NCBI RefSeq assembly: GCF_001261715.1
Contig: NZ_CVRU01000050.1
Span: forward strand, 1-36,572
Length of the DNA stretch: 36,572 nucleotides
Direction: 5' to 3'
Origin: Dysgonomonas sp. HGC4
GTDB lineage: Bacteria > Bacteroidota > Bacteroidia > Bacteroidales > Dysgonomonadaceae
This document shows positions 1 through 8,250 of the stretch, piece by piece (position 1 is the first letter of the stretch; each line of letters begins with the position of its first letter). The notes below the pieces were generated by a model, which saw nothing but the letters and a program-made list of their open reading frames with translations, had not been told where the DNA came from and searched no databases. Made by a program: the position numbers and the translations under genes.

Positions 1-247
1 TTTTAGATAGTTGAAATATTGCTTGTTTAGTTTTATCTGTTTGTAAATCTGGATACAATATGGTTTCAGCATTTAAATAGGAGAGTGCTCTTATTAGATA
101 AAAGTTATTTTTTTTGAGAGTGCTATTTTGAAAGACGGTCTTTCTTCCGATTTGAATACAATTTACAAACATTATTTTTTTTCTATTAATAATTTCTATA
201 TAGATCAACTCTTTATCGAATTTATAGCTAGTTATTCTTTTTGACAT
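1..247 (-). CDS. Partial hypothetical protein, N-terminal 82 residues
   Basis: An open frame starts with ATG at 247 on the minus strand and runs through base 1 without a stop, so only the N-terminus is present. The product begins MSKRITSYKFDKELIYIEII and is basic, rich in Lys, Ile and Asn, with no signal peptide or membrane segment. I do not recognise a family. Eighty-two stop-free codons in sequence this AT-rich is suggestive, not proof. It would be divergent from the lipid kinase gene at 482, leaving a shared upstream region of about 234 bp. It could be chance, and the sequence left of the window would decide. Confidence 0.45.
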   Translation of the reverse strand, partial: MSKRITSYKFDKELIYIEIINRKKIMFVNCIQIGRKTVFQNSTLKKNNFYLIRALSYLNAETILYPDLQTDKTKQAIFQLSK

Positions 248-481
248 GAATGATGGATACCTTTGTTGCAGAGATATTGCAGATAGATTTGTTTTCTTAT
301 AACTTATGGTTCTCGTGATATTTATCGAGCTTTTACCTTATGTTAAGGACAGAACTATGAAAAGAAGCAATATTTTCCGTATTTTTACCGTTTGATATAG
401 ATAAGATGAAATGAAATTTTCATTTGTTTGATATCGAAGAATATTATTACTCTTTAGCCAACTAACAATTCTTCTAAAAAG
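248..481. other. Intergenic region between divergent genes, with a 17-bp palindrome
   Basis: This 234-bp stretch separates the edge gene from the lipid kinase gene. It holds a perfect palindrome AAATGAAA-T-TTTCATTT at 410-426, about 55 bp before the kinase start. No convincing full promoter (TTTG plus TAnnTTTG) was found. A 12-codon mini-frame begins with ATG at 357, but nothing marks it as translated. Confidence 0.3.
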
Positions 482-1426
482 ATGAAGCGAAAGAAAAAGA
501 AGATTTATTTTATAATAAATCCTGTATCAGGAACGAAATCGAAAAAAGGATTGCCTGAAAAAACCATGATGCTCGATCCTCATGATTTTGATGTGCATAT
601 GTTTATGACGGGTTATGAGGGGCATGCTTCGCAAATAGCGAAAGATGCTGTGGAGAATAATATTGATTATGTTATAGCTGTTGGAGGTGATGGTACTATA
701 AACGAGGTTGCTCGGATGTTGGTAGATACAGATGTTATTTTCGGTATAATACCAAGCGGATCGGGTAATGGATTGGCTCGTGAATTGCATATCCCAATGG
801 ATCACGAACAGGCTATTGAGATAATCAGGCAGAATAATGTAAAGAAAATAGATTATGGTATTGCAAACGATAATATATTTTTTTGCACCTGTGGCGTTGG
901 TTTTGATGCGGAGGTTAGTGAAAAGGTACTGAATCAATCGAGTCGTGGTAAATTGATGTATGCCAAGAGTATGATTGATGTTTTCTATAATTTCAAACCC
1001 CAAAAATATAAAGTTACTACGGCTGATGCTACTTTTAATGAGGAAGCATTTCTTGTTACATGTGCCAATGCTTCTCAATATGGTAATGATAGTTTTATAG
1101 CTCCTCATGCCGATATTCAGGATGGTATGATGAATATTGCTATTCTTAAACCTCTATCGGTGCTTAATGTTCCTCAGACAGCTATTCAATTGATGTCGAA
1201 AAATATCGAAAATAATTCGAAACTTGTTGAGATTATTACGCCCGAGGTGTTAATAGAAAGGGAGAAAGAAGGTGTAATGCATCTTGATGGAACTGCTATA
1301 CAAACGGGTAAGGAAATATCTGTTAGAATTGTTAATAGAGGATTAAATGTGTTGGTTCCTAATGAGATACCAAAAACAGGATTTGATGCTCAATCTTTCT
1401 TTACAAATATAACTCGTTGGATATAA
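482..1426 (+). CDS. Diacylglycerol kinase family lipid kinase (YegS/DagK-like)
   Basis: A cytoplasmic or membrane-associated kinase that phosphorylates a lipid hydroxyl (diacylglycerol or a related lipid) with ATP. The 314 residues are the normal length for the family. Family motifs are visible in order: INPVSGT at residues 12-18, the nucleotide-binding GGDGTINEV at 68-76, PSGSGNGLAREL at 91-102, then VGFDAEV and a late MHLDGTA segment typical of the C-terminal beta-sandwich domain. There is no signal peptide or membrane helix. ATG 482 lies directly ahead of the basic stretch that precedes the first strand, as in homologues. The gene appears monocistronic, with a 305-bp gap before the next start. 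The true lipid substrate cannot be read from sequence, and sphingoid-base or undecaprenol-like substrates are alternatives. Confidence 0.9.
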   Translation: MKRKKKKIYFIINPVSGTKSKKGLPEKTMMLDPHDFDVHMFMTGYEGHASQIAKDAVENNIDYVIAVGGDGTINEVARMLVDTDVIFGIIPSGSGNGLARELHIPMDHEQAIEIIRQNNVKKIDYGIANDNIFFCTCGVGFDAEVSEKVLNQSSRGKLMYAKSMIDVFYNFKPQKYKVTTADATFNEEAFLVTCANASQYGNDSFIAPHADIQDGMMNIAILKPLSVLNVPQTAIQLMSKNIENNSKLVEIITPEVLIEREKEGVMHLDGTAIQTGKEISVRIVNRGLNVLVPNEIPKTGFDAQSFFTNITRWI

Positions 1427-1731
1427 TGCAGCAATCGTTCAGTTTTTAAACTGATTATTATACAGCTGTTTATACTTTTTCTTTTTATTGTCTATAATAT
1501 TCTTGAGTAGAATACGAGGCTTTAAATGTTTAACAGGCTATAAAATTATTGCTTTTTAATTAGTTAAAAGAATGTTATTGATTTCTAATTGATTCATTAA
1601 CAAATAGAATCTCATTTATTTTTATTATTTTTGCACTTTGTAATACTTCTATGCTGATTTTAACGATTGGCTTTGATTGATTACCCTTTATTTTTATAAA
1701 TTTCTGTGTAAAATATAAATAAAAAAATAGA
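1427..1731. other. Intergenic region, 305 bp
   Basis: No gene is seen here. A short inverted repeat TCAGTTT-TT-AAACTGA lies about 10 bp after the lipid kinase stop but lacks a strong T-run, so it is a poor terminator. A Bacteroidota-like -7 element sits near 1626 (see that entry). The rest is AT-rich and featureless. Confidence 0.4.
1626..1635 (+). promoter_or_regulatory. Possible -7 promoter element for the GT2 operon
   Basis: TATTTTTGCA fits the Bacteroidota -7 consensus TAnnTTTG, including the frequent trailing CA. It lies about 97 bp before the GT2 start. No TTTG is present at the expected -33 spacing, so this is a half-match only. Confidence 0.35.
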
Positions 1732-2478
1732 ATGATTTCAGATAAGAAAGTAGTAGTTGTACTTCCTGCATACAATGCTGCCAAGACTTTACCCCAAACT
1801 TATAGTGAGATACCTTTTAATATTGTAGATGAGGTTATCCTTGTAGACGATAATAGTACTGATGATACCGTTGCTGTTGCAAAAAGTATAGGTGTTGCCC
1901 ATGTTGTGAAACATGATAAAAATAAAGGATACGGAGGTAATCAAAAGACGTGTTACAATAAAGCGCTCGAGTTGGGTGCTGATATTGTGGTAATGCTTCA
2001 TCCTGACTATCAATATACTCCTAAACTTATAGAGTCGATGTGTTACTTGATAGCCAATGATGTTTATCCCGTTGTTATAGGTTCTCGTATATTGGGTAAA
2101 GGAGCTTTAAGAGGAGGGATGCCTTTGTATAAATATGTTGCAAACCGCTTTCTTACTTTCTTTCAAAACTTGCTGATGAGCCAAAAATTATCAGAATATC
2201 ATACTGGATACAGAACTTATAGTGGTGAGGTATTGAAAAGCATCAACTATAACATAAATTCGGATGACTTTATTTTTGATAATCAGTTTATTGCACAGAT
2301 TTTCAATAAAGGATATGAGATTGCCGAAATAACTTGTCCTACAAAATACTTCGAAGAGGCGTCTTCTATTAACTTTGTCAGAAGTTCTAAATATGGACTA
2401 GGTGTGCTAAAAGTTTCTCTTTTGTACTTTTTGCATCGTAATACTTTTTACAAATATCGAATTTTAGATAAATCGTAA
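1732..2478 (+). CDS. Family 2 glycosyltransferase
   Basis: An inverting GT-A glycosyltransferase of the dolichyl-phosphate-mannose-synthase-like GT2 group, acting at the cytoplasmic face of the membrane. Visible signatures are VVLPAYNAAKTL at residues 9-20, the nucleotide-sugar-binding DDNSTDDT at 39-46, KGYGGNQ at 65-71, and HPDYQYTP at 90-97, where the metal-binding DxD-like motif usually lies. At 248 residues it is a bare catalytic domain without C-terminal membrane helices. The next gene begins 22 bp later and encodes a polytopic membrane protein, so the pair probably acts together, for example on a lipid-linked sugar (inference). The sugar donor and acceptor are not predictable. Confidence 0.85.
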   Translation: MISDKKVVVVLPAYNAAKTLPQTYSEIPFNIVDEVILVDDNSTDDTVAVAKSIGVAHVVKHDKNKGYGGNQKTCYNKALELGADIVVMLHPDYQYTPKLIESMCYLIANDVYPVVIGSRILGKGALRGGMPLYKYVANRFLTFFQNLLMSQKLSEYHTGYRTYSGEVLKSINYNINSDDFIFDNQFIAQIFNKGYEIAEITCPTKYFEEASSINFVRSSKYGLGVLKVSLLYFLHRNTFYKYRILDKS

Positions 2479-2500
2479 GGACCAATATCTTGATTAAGTT

Positions 2501-3844
2501 ATGACTGTGCATACAACTTCGCGAATGAGCAAACAGCGAATATTTCTGATTTTAAGTTTTCTGGTCCTGTTTCTAGGATTTTACAGTAATTTCTGGCAGG
2601 CAGCTCGAAGCGAGGCTTTTGGTTGGTTTGATGAATACTCCGAGTGTTTAGCTATTGGTAGAATAGCCCGATCTGAGACCGAAGGTGTGTTTTCGGATGG
2701 AGGCTTACCCGGTGTTAATTATGATGCGGCAGTAGTCCCTCCTAACGCTGATATCTGGTTTGAGGTTTATTTGGAGCAAAGACCCGATTATTTAACCGAT
2801 AATATTCCTGCTAGTTATGACGTTTATAAAAGTCAAACAGGTGGACAGTTGATCTTTTTCAGTATAGTACAAAAGATATTACCTTTTGATAATAGTGTGA
2901 AATTTCAGATTTTACATTGTATAAATGCAATATTATCAGCATTGTGCTTTACCCTATTTTTAGGATGGGTTTTTCGTAATTTTGGTACTATTTCTGCTAT
3001 TATCGCTTTATTATTAGTTGCTATGTCTAGTTGGATAACTCTTTTCGGACATAGTCTGTGGTGGAGTTTATGGGCAGCTTACATTCCATTTGTAACAATG
3101 TTACTTGTGCTAGAATATAGTAATAAAGTAAAAAGGTTGAGCTCAAAGAAGATATTACTATATCTGTTCTTATCGGTGTTTGCGAAATGTGTTTTTAATG
3201 GTTATGAATTTATTTCTACTGCGCTTGTATCTGCGGTGTGTCCTATTATATTTTATTCGTTTTTGGAAAGACAAAAGCTAAAACCTTTCTTGTTGTTTTT
3301 TGCAAAAGCAAGTATTACTGCTGTTGTAGCTGTTGCTTTGCAAATAATGATGCTTATTGTGCAAATAAGGTCTGTAACAGGTAGTTTTAGTGTAGCTATT
3401 AATTATATAATAACATCATATACGAGGAGATCTTTTAGTGCAGATGATGCTTTTGCTCATTATCCGTATTCCCTTATTTTTAAACGGTATCTAAAAGGCA
3501 ATGCATTTAATTCGGATTTCTTATCTCAGTATTCTATTGTTATTTACTTTGCATATTTAATTTTAGTTGTAGTGATATTGGGAGGTGTTGTATATTATTT
3601 AAGCAGAGGTTTAGATGAGGCTCGAAAGCGTCTTAATATAACTTTATTGGTTACGGCTGCTGTATCTTCTGTCGCACCATTGTCATGGTTTATAGTGTTT
3701 AAACAACATTCGGCTAATCATTTTCATCTTGACTATATTGTTTGGTATATGCCCTTTCTTTTACTTGGTTTTATTATTATTGGAGAAGGAGTATCGTTGA
3801 TCCTTAATAAGCTTGGTTTATATAACAGAGGGCTTATTAAGTAA
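2501..3844 (+). CDS. Polytopic membrane protein of unknown function, possibly GT-C-like
   Basis: A 447-residue integral membrane protein. A first helix spans about residues 13-32 and is followed by a large soluble loop of roughly 100 residues that contains WFDEYSECLAIGRIARSE. Some eight to nine further hydrophobic segments follow, ending near FLLLGFIIIGEGVSLIL. One helix, an acidic and aromatic first periplasmic loop, then many helices is the topology of GT-C glycosyltransferases, and the upstream gene is a GT2 enzyme that could make a polyprenyl-phosphate sugar donor. This assignment is inference, since I recognise no family motif. ATG 2525 (MSKQRIF) is an alternative start closer to the first helix. 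Confidence 0.7.
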   Translation: MTVHTTSRMSKQRIFLILSFLVLFLGFYSNFWQAARSEAFGWFDEYSECLAIGRIARSETEGVFSDGGLPGVNYDAAVVPPNADIWFEVYLEQRPDYLTDNIPASYDVYKSQTGGQLIFFSIVQKILPFDNSVKFQILHCINAILSALCFTLFLGWVFRNFGTISAIIALLLVAMSSWITLFGHSLWWSLWAAYIPFVTMLLVLEYSNKVKRLSSKKILLYLFLSVFAKCVFNGYEFISTALVSAVCPIIFYSFLERQKLKPFLLFFAKASITAVVAVALQIMMLIVQIRSVTGSFSVAINYIITSYTRRSFSADDAFAHYPYSLIFKRYLKGNAFNSDFLSQYSIVIYFAYLILVVVILGGVVYYLSRGLDEARKRLNITLLVTAAVSSVAPLSWFIVFKQHSANHFHLDYIVWYMPFLLLGFIIIGEGVSLILNKLGLYNRGLIK

Positions 3845-3968
3845 AAGCTGGAAATTAAATTTAGTATCTCATACGCAAACTTACAGTGGTTATAATGTAA
3901 ATGAATGATGAAAAGTCTGAAATTGTAACTGTATATATTACTCGGAAATAATAGTTAATCTTAGGCAT

Positions 3969-4433
3969 ATGCGCTATTTTCTTTTTACGGTTCTGATCGT
4001 TTTGAGTTTTTCTTTAAAGGCTCAAGATACTACTGATTCGTCGATGCTTATCAAAATAAATGATATGCTCAATTTCTACGATTTTGAGGAAATGAGGAGT
4101 TTTATATTGAAGAATGGCGATCGTAAAACATACTGTCCTAATTATACAGATAATCCTCATTATGAAATGAACAGCGATAATCTGGAAATATACATGAATC
4201 CTTCCAGTGGAGCAGAAGTACAACCTAAAGACTTAGATTATACTATAATGTACATTGTCTCTAATGCTAATGAAACCCCATTTAACTACTATCTGTATCT
4301 GACGAATAAACGTGATGTGTACTTATATGACTACAATAAATATCTGTCAGAAGAATCGGTTCGCAAACATATTCTTGGAGAGCTCAACTCTATTTTGATG
4401 AAAATGAAAAAGGAAATGAGACTTCTTGATTGA
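3969..4433 (+). CDS. Small secreted hypothetical protein
   Basis: A 154-residue protein beginning with a clear Sec signal peptide, MRYFLFTVLIVLSFSLKAQ, with cleavage likely after KAQ (residue 19). There is no lipobox cysteine, so a soluble periplasmic or exported protein is expected. The mature part is acidic, rich in Asp, Asn and Tyr, and ends in a charged helix (SILMKMKKEMRLLD). I do not recognise the family. It stands alone, 124 bp after the membrane protein, with a candidate terminator about 140 bp downstream. Confidence 0.7.
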   Translation: MRYFLFTVLIVLSFSLKAQDTTDSSMLIKINDMLNFYDFEEMRSFILKNGDRKTYCPNYTDNPHYEMNSDNLEIYMNPSSGAEVQPKDLDYTIMYIVSNANETPFNYYLYLTNKRDVYLYDYNKYLSEESVRKHILGELNSILMKMKKEMRLLD

Positions 4434-4571
4434 TTTCTAATCTTATTTTAAATATTCTTTTCGATGTTATGTAACATATGTTAAGAGCATTTTGTCTCGT
4501 TTGAGATGCATGTTGATGATTCCTATCTCTGTTGATCTCACTGTGTTAGACGATGTTTATATAGCATAAGC

Positions 4572-4593
4572 AAAACTGAATACTTTCGGTTTT
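4572..4593 (+). terminator. Candidate intrinsic terminator
   Basis: AAAACTGAA and TTCGGTTTT form a 9-bp stem (one G-T pair) around the loop TACT, followed by TG and a T-rich stretch. It lies about 140 bp after the secreted protein gene and before the nrf promoter. Confidence 0.45.
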
Positions 4594-4639
4594 TGTTCTT
4601 ATTTTGTAGTTATACAGGTAGTTGTATTGCTCTCATTAG

Positions 4640-4670
4640 TTTGTTCTTTTAAATTAATATACTATTTTTG
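4640..4670 (+). promoter_or_regulatory. Bacteroidota-type promoter for nrfHA
   Basis: TTTG at 4640-4643 is followed, after 19 bp, by TATTTTTG at 4663-4670. Both boxes and the spacing match the known Bacteroidota primary-sigma consensus (TTTG, about 19 bp, TAnnTTTG). The predicted transcript start would be near 4677, about 60 bp ahead of the nrfH ATG. Confidence 0.6.
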
Positions 4671-4679
4671 TTACTATCT

Positions 4680-4710
4680 ATATGGTATAGATGCAATTTA
4701 TATGCCATAT
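4680..4710. promoter_or_regulatory. Inverted repeat, possible operator of the nrf operon
   Basis: ATATGGTAT (4680-4688) and ATGCCATAT (4702-4710) are inverted copies with one mismatch and a 13-bp spacer, so half-sites are two helical turns apart centre to centre. The repeat covers the expected transcription start and leader of nrfH, a position suited to repression. It does not match the FNR box TTGATnnnnATCAA. The regulator is unknown. Confidence 0.4.
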
Positions 4711-4736
4711 GAACTAGCAATGATCAATTGTTAACT

Positions 4737-5321
4737 ATGAAGAAGATTTTACAAATACTGCCTATCCAATTTATCTTGCCCTTATTTATTATAGGAGGTA
4801 TTCTGGCTGGACTGGGGGCATATACCATCTATATGTCGCGAGCTCACTCGTATCTTTCTGATAAACCCGAAGCTTGCATTAATTGCCATATTATGACACC
4901 CTATTATGCTTCGTGGCAACATAGTGTGCATGCTCAGTGGGCTACTTGTAACGATTGCCATGTTCCTCATGATAATGTATTGGAAAAATATGCTTTTAAA
5001 GCTAAAGATGGATTGTATCATGCTGCCGTATTTACTTTAAGGAAAGAGCCTATTGCTATTCGCCCTCGTGAAGAAAGTTACAAGGTGATTATGGATAACT
5101 GTATTAGATGCCACACCGATCTGAATACCGCTATGGTGAAAACCGGCTTGAAGTGTTACAACGATGTATTAGATGGTAATGCAAAAGCTTGTTGGGATTG
5201 TCATCGTGATGTGGTTCACGGAACTATAAGCAGTATTGTTTCGGCACCTAATGCTTTGGTCCCCTTACCAAAATCTCCCGTTCCGGAGTGGTTGAAAAAA
5301 CAAATGCAGAAAAATAACTAA
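4737..5321 (+). CDS. nrfH: Cytochrome c nitrite reductase small subunit NrfH
   Basis: A NapC/NirT-family tetrahaem quinol dehydrogenase that passes electrons from menaquinol to NrfA. From ATG 4737 the product has 194 residues: a single N-terminal membrane anchor at about residues 8-32, then four haem c motifs, CINCH (47-51), CNDCH (71-75), CIRCH (122-126) and CWDCH (152-156), in the periplasmic domain. A TTG at 4728 would add three residues, but the ATG is preferred since MKK directly precedes the anchor. nrfA follows after a 16-bp gap, so the two are co-transcribed from the promoter at 4640. Length and haem count are normal for the family. Confidence 0.95.
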   Translation: MKKILQILPIQFILPLFIIGGILAGLGAYTIYMSRAHSYLSDKPEACINCHIMTPYYASWQHSVHAQWATCNDCHVPHDNVLEKYAFKAKDGLYHAAVFTLRKEPIAIRPREESYKVIMDNCIRCHTDLNTAMVKTGLKCYNDVLDGNAKACWDCHRDVVHGTISSIVSAPNALVPLPKSPVPEWLKKQMQKNN

Positions 5322-5337
5322 AAAACTATATAAAGCC

Positions 5338-6837
5338 ATGCTACGAAAATTATCAGAAGCCATAAGAAAGAAACCTATAATCGGATGGGGTTTATTCCTT
5401 GCCGTGATGGTTGGTGTTTTCTTGTTAGGACTATTGGCAGCATCTATAACGGAACGTCGTGCCGAGATTGCAACTTTATTCAATAATAAGAAAGTAGATA
5501 TACAAGGAATAGAAGCTCGCAATGAAATATGGGGTGAAAATTACCCTCGTGAATATGAGACTTGGAAAAAGACTCAGAACATGGATTTTAAAAGCAAGCA
5601 TTTGGGTAATATGCCCGAGGATATCTTGGAAAGTCGTCCAGAGATGGTTGTACTTTGGGCAGGATATGCTTTTTCGCAAGATTACTCTGCACCACGAGGT
5701 CATATGCATGCCATTGAAGATATAACCAATACTTTGCGTACGGGATGTCCTGAGAACCCGGGTGACGGACCTCAGCCTGCTACCTGCTGGACTTGTAAGA
5801 GTCCCGATGTACCTCGTATGATGAATGAAATGGGAATTGAAAATTTCTATAAAGCAAAGTGGGGCGATTTAGGGGCTGAGATTGTAAATCCAATAGGTTG
5901 TGCCGATTGTCATGATCCAGTTACTATGAACTTGACGATTACACGTCCTTCACTTATTCAAGCTTTTGAGCGTCAAGGTAAGGATGTGAAAAATGCAACT
6001 ATGCAGGAGATGCGTTCGTTAGTATGTGCCCAGTGTCATGTTGAATACTATTTCAAAGGAGATGGTAAAGAGCTTACTTTTCCTTGGGATGAAGGTATGA
6101 CAGTAGAAAAGATGGAAGAGTATTATGATAAAGCCGAATTTTCGGATTGGACTCATGCTTTAAGTAGAGCACCTATGTTGAAGGCTCAACATCCTGACTA
6201 TGAAACTTTCTTGATGGGACCACACGCTCAACGTGGATTGTCTTGTGCTGATTGCCATATGCCATACAAGGCTGAGGGCGGTATTAAATATTCGGACCAT
6301 CAGATAATGAGTCCATTAAAGAATATTGCAGGAACTTGTCAGACTTGTCATAAAGACAGCGAAGAACAACTTCGTAACTATGTTTACGAATATCAAGATA
6401 AAGCATTAGAGATACGTGATCGTATTGAGACCGAATTGGCTAAAACCCACATTATGGCTAAGGCTGCTTGGGATAAAGGTGCAACTGATGCACAAATGAA
6501 AAAATCACTAGATTTAATACGTCAAGCACAATGGCGTTGGGATTTTTCAGTAGCATCTCATGGAGCATCTTTCCATGCACCTGTTGAAACTCAACGAATT
6601 TTAGCACATAGCTTAGACAGAACTATGCAGGCTCAAATAGAACTTCAAAAAGTATTGTTTGCACAAGGAGTGGTAGATGTACCAATGCCCGATATATCGA
6701 GTAAAGATAAAGCACAAGCTTATATTGGTCTTGATATGAAAACCTTGAAAGACAATAAAAAGAAATGGATAGAAACAGTTGTTCCTAAGTGGATTGAAAA
6801 AGCGAAGGAAAATAAACGTTTGATTGCTGAACGATAA
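5338..6837 (+). CDS. nrfA: Ammonia-forming cytochrome c nitrite reductase NrfA
   Basis: The pentahaem periplasmic enzyme (EC 1.7.2.2) that reduces nitrite to ammonium with six electrons. The 499 residues start with an N-terminal hydrophobic segment (about 14-35) that serves as signal or anchor. The catalytic haem motif is CWTCK at 150-154, the lysine-ligated form diagnostic of NrfA, followed by CADCH (188-192), CAQCH (230-234), CADCH (303-307) and CQTCH (334-338). QHPDYETFLMGPHAQRG (284-300) lies just before the fourth haem and matches the conserved region supplying the distal and calcium-site residues. A terminator 31 bp downstream separates it from the haem-attachment genes. Confidence 0.97.
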   Translation: MLRKLSEAIRKKPIIGWGLFLAVMVGVFLLGLLAASITERRAEIATLFNNKKVDIQGIEARNEIWGENYPREYETWKKTQNMDFKSKHLGNMPEDILESRPEMVVLWAGYAFSQDYSAPRGHMHAIEDITNTLRTGCPENPGDGPQPATCWTCKSPDVPRMMNEMGIENFYKAKWGDLGAEIVNPIGCADCHDPVTMNLTITRPSLIQAFERQGKDVKNATMQEMRSLVCAQCHVEYYFKGDGKELTFPWDEGMTVEKMEEYYDKAEFSDWTHALSRAPMLKAQHPDYETFLMGPHAQRGLSCADCHMPYKAEGGIKYSDHQIMSPLKNIAGTCQTCHKDSEEQLRNYVYEYQDKALEIRDRIETELAKTHIMAKAAWDKGATDAQMKKSLDLIRQAQWRWDFSVASHGASFHAPVETQRILAHSLDRTMQAQIELQKVLFAQGVVDVPMPDISSKDKAQAYIGLDMKTLKDNKKKWIETVVPKWIEKAKENKRLIAER

Positions 6838-6867
6838 TTACTATTGATAATAAAACGATATAGTATA

Positions 6868-6916
6868 AAAGTCTGGTTTTATTCTGAAAAAAGGAGAAAA
6901 TCAGGCTTTTATTTTG
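6868..6916 (+). terminator. Intrinsic terminator after nrfA
   Basis: AAAGTCTGGTTTT (6868-6880) pairs with AAAATCAGGCTTT (6897-6909) over 13 positions with two G-T pairs, followed by TATTTTG. It suggests that resB-ccsA expression is at least partly independent of nrfHA. Confidence 0.55.
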
Positions 6917-6987
6917 TGTTTGAAGCTTTGTGCTTTAGCAATTAAAGTAAAACGAGAATTGTATAAATATAAGAAGTTTGATAAATA

Positions 6988-8250
6988 ATGGCAGATAATA
7001 AGAAACAGATATGGCAATTTCCGTGGAGGTATAGCGAGAGTATTCTTGTTGTATTTGGACTTATGGTTGTAGGATTTGCTTTACAATTGACAATCGGTAA
7101 ATTTGATTTTTCGCTACTTGCCGATCCCGTAAACGTAAAACTGGGTAGTGCAATTATTGTCTTCCTTGTATTATTTTCCTTTGTGAGGAATACACAGTTT
7201 TATCAGTGGTTTTCGGGAGTACCATTTTCCGTTTCACTTATTAGTGCTCTATTAATATTAGGTATCGCTATGGGATTGATACCACAGATGGTAAAGTTAG
7301 ACCCTCATGCGCATGATTTTTGGACGCTGTTGGGATTAAGACAAGTAACCTCATGTTGGGCATTTGTGCTCATCTATTTTGTAACCTTACTTTCGCTAGG
7401 GTCGCTAATTATCCGTAGACTAATCAAATTCAATTGGCGCGATTATGCTTTCTATCTCAATCATATAGGCTTGTGGATACTTTTGTTTGCTTCGGGATTG
7501 GGGGCAGCAGATATCAAACGGTACGTGATGCACGTAATGGAGGGCGAAACCGAATGGCGTGTGTATAGCGATAATGACGATGTGCTTGATTTGCCTATTG
7601 CCATTCAGTTGAATGATTTTGTGATGGAAGAGTATCCTCCGAAACTGACTATAATAGATAGGGAGTCGGGCGAAGCACAGCCGATAGATAAGCCAGACTA
7701 TTATCAGATTGACGAGAAAAACCCGATAGGGAAAATCGGAATTTGGGATGTAGCTGTTGAAGAATATATACATGAAGCAGTGCGTAATAGCGATAGTACT
7801 TATACGGCTGTTCCTATGCCAGGCTCTACGCCTGCTGCTTTAATAACGGCAAAAAACCGAGAAACAGGAGATGTAAAAAAAGGCTGGGTTTGTGGCGGTA
7901 GTCTGGCTCAGTTGTATATGATGCTTCCTTTGACAGATGAATATGCAATGGTAATGACTCAGACTGAGCCTAAGCGGTTTATGTCCGATATTGATGTATT
8001 CACAGAAGAGGGAGAATCAACCCATGCTCAATTGGAAGTGAATAAGCCTTTGAAAATAGGTAATTGGATGATCTACCAATATAGCTACGATAGTACTGCG
8101 GGCAAGGCTTCATCTTATAGTAGTTTTGAGTTAGTTTATGATCCGTGGTTATACCCTGTATATTTTGGTATAATACTGTTTGCTTTAGGATCAATCTGTC
8201 TGATGTGGTCGGGCAATAAAAAGAAAGGAGTGAAGAATGACGTGGAGTGA
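6988..8250 (+). CDS. resB: Cytochrome c biogenesis protein ResB/Ccs1-like
   Basis: A component of the System II haem-attachment machinery, which works with CcsA to export haem and ligate it to CxxCH motifs outside the cytoplasmic membrane. The 420 residues show hydrophobic segments at roughly 18-36, 50-68, 80-98, 115-135 and 150-168, then a large extracytoplasmic domain from about 175 to 385, and a last helix (DPWLYPVYFGIILFALGSI) near the C-terminus followed by a basic tail. This is the ResB arrangement. The stop overlaps the ccsA start by 14 bp, implying translational coupling. Its position after nrfHA suggests it serves the nine haems of that complex. Confidence 0.85.
   Translation: MADNKKQIWQFPWRYSESILVVFGLMVVGFALQLTIGKFDFSLLADPVNVKLGSAIIVFLVLFSFVRNTQFYQWFSGVPFSVSLISALLILGIAMGLIPQMVKLDPHAHDFWTLLGLRQVTSCWAFVLIYFVTLLSLGSLIIRRLIKFNWRDYAFYLNHIGLWILLFASGLGAADIKRYVMHVMEGETEWRVYSDNDDVLDLPIAIQLNDFVMEEYPPKLTIIDRESGEAQPIDKPDYYQIDEKNPIGKIGIWDVAVEEYIHEAVRNSDSTYTAVPMPGSTPAALITAKNRETGDVKKGWVCGGSLAQLYMMLPLTDEYAMVMTQTEPKRFMSDIDVFTEEGESTHAQLEVNKPLKIGNWMIYQYSYDSTAGKASSYSSFELVYDPWLYPVYFGIILFALGSICLMWSGNKKKGVKNDVE

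Larger units (their letters stand above)
4434..4736. other. Intergenic region ahead of nrfH
   Basis: This 303-bp stretch contains a perfect 12-bp palindrome TAACATATGTTA (4472-4483), a terminator hairpin (4572-4593), a consensus-like promoter (4640-4670) and an inverted repeat (4680-4710) just downstream of the predicted start point. No gene is seen. Confidence 0.5.

Noticed and set aside
527-1108. A 193-codon frame antisense to the lipid kinase
   Set aside because: The opposite strand has a textbook DagK-family protein over the same bases. The antisense product is low-complexity and matches nothing.
4472-4483. Perfect palindrome TAACATATGTTA
   Set aside because: A 12-bp AT-rich palindrome is expected by chance at this base composition, it lies far from the nrf promoter and close to no start. 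Listed only in the region note.
4728-4736. TTG start for nrfH
   Set aside because: The ATG three codons later directly precedes the positively charged start of the membrane anchor.
5522-5725. A 67-codon + strand frame inside nrfA
   Set aside because: Out-of-frame shadow of a gene with five haem motifs in the main frame.
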